Below are positions 33,570-33,618 of a stretch of DNA of 33,618 nt, piece by piece. The position numbers and the translations under genes are program-made. Position 1 is the stretch's first letter, and the number at the start of each line of letters is the position of its first letter. The DNA is taken from NCBI GenBank assembly GCA_945862235.1, contig CAMAYU010000048.1:1-33618 (forward strand), written 5' to 3'. This stretch comes from Schlesneria paludicola DSM 18645. GTDB lineage: Bacteria > Planctomycetota > Planctomycetia > Planctomycetales > Planctomycetaceae. Under the pieces are notes generated by a model. The model did no database searches. It was given only the letters and a program-made list of their open reading frames with translations, and was not told the DNA's origin.

Positions 33570-33618
33570 GTAGGGTCAGCGAATCGCTTGCCCGTGATGA
33601 CCAAGCGGGCAAGCGATT
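33570..33618. repeat. Family C palindrome, cut by the window end
   Basis: It starts GTAGGGTCAGCG, as in the copy at 19932. A perfect 13-bp hairpin (33582-33594 with 33606-33618) ends exactly at the last base, so the element probably continues outside the window. It is upstream of the GldF-GldG gene. Confidence 0.7.

Noticed and set aside
1-33618. Mobile element with transposase, prophage or toxin-antitoxin genes
   Set aside because: No transposase, integrase, phage structural or toxin/antitoxin protein was recognised. Only non-autonomous palindromic repeats were found.

Overview
The window looks like chromosomal DNA from a planctomycete (Planctomycetota). The evidence is the combination of gene families: a secreted CxPxR sulfatase, a Tat-type Gfo/Idh/MocA oxidoreductase, a PQQ-like propeller carrying EF-hands, a PhoD-like phosphatase, a fused GldF-GldG protein with a DUF4340 partner, and a large inverse-autotransporter-like beta-helix protein. 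Genes are mostly single or in pairs, and the gaps are rich in palindromic repeats. No rRNA, tRNA, CRISPR array, integrase or transposase was recognised, so this reads as an ordinary chromosome with many small non-autonomous repeat elements rather than a genomic island.

Layout. 1-3460: palindromic repeats, a Tat-exported serine hydrolase (+), a sulfatase (-), and a 58-residue membrane protein (-) that is easy to miss. 3460-9713: a repeat-rich gap, bioF (+), the 1300-residue beta-barrel/beta-helix surface protein (-), and a 640 bp divergent gap. 9714-12610: rhaB (+), a prepilin-like small protein (-), and a block of twelve 21-bp tandem repeats. 12611-17178: three genes on the minus strand, transcribed in the order acyltransferase, Tgl-like transglutaminase, glmS. 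17327-19827: PhoD-like phosphatase and CorA (both -), separated by a nested palindromic element. 19920-22600: a lipoprotein and a membrane-anchored hypothetical protein (both -) within the densest repeat cluster. 22789-28808: a plus-strand series of galU, a glucuronokinase-like GHMP kinase, a PQQ/EF-hand protein, tsaE and a Gfo/Idh/MocA protein. 28979-33449: DUF4340 protein and GldF-GldG fusion (-).

Functional links. galU and the glucuronokinase-like kinase could together convert glucuronate to UDP-glucuronate. glmS supplies amino-sugar precursor. The GldFG/DUF4340 pair is a membrane transport module whose ATPase is not in view.

The most unusual signal is non-coding. A 15-nt motif (GACCGCGyGAGrTrT) lies 55-69 nt upstream of four genes for exported proteins (sulfatase, PhoD, PQQ/EF-hand, Gfo/Idh), always pointing at the gene. 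It also forms the ends of a dispersed palindromic element. This suggests a repeat element that carries or hijacks promoters. Other points of interest are a bacterial homologue of plant glucuronokinase, a Tgl-like protein that seems to lack the usual acidic catalytic partner, and a tandem-repeat block whose changes mostly preserve one reading frame.
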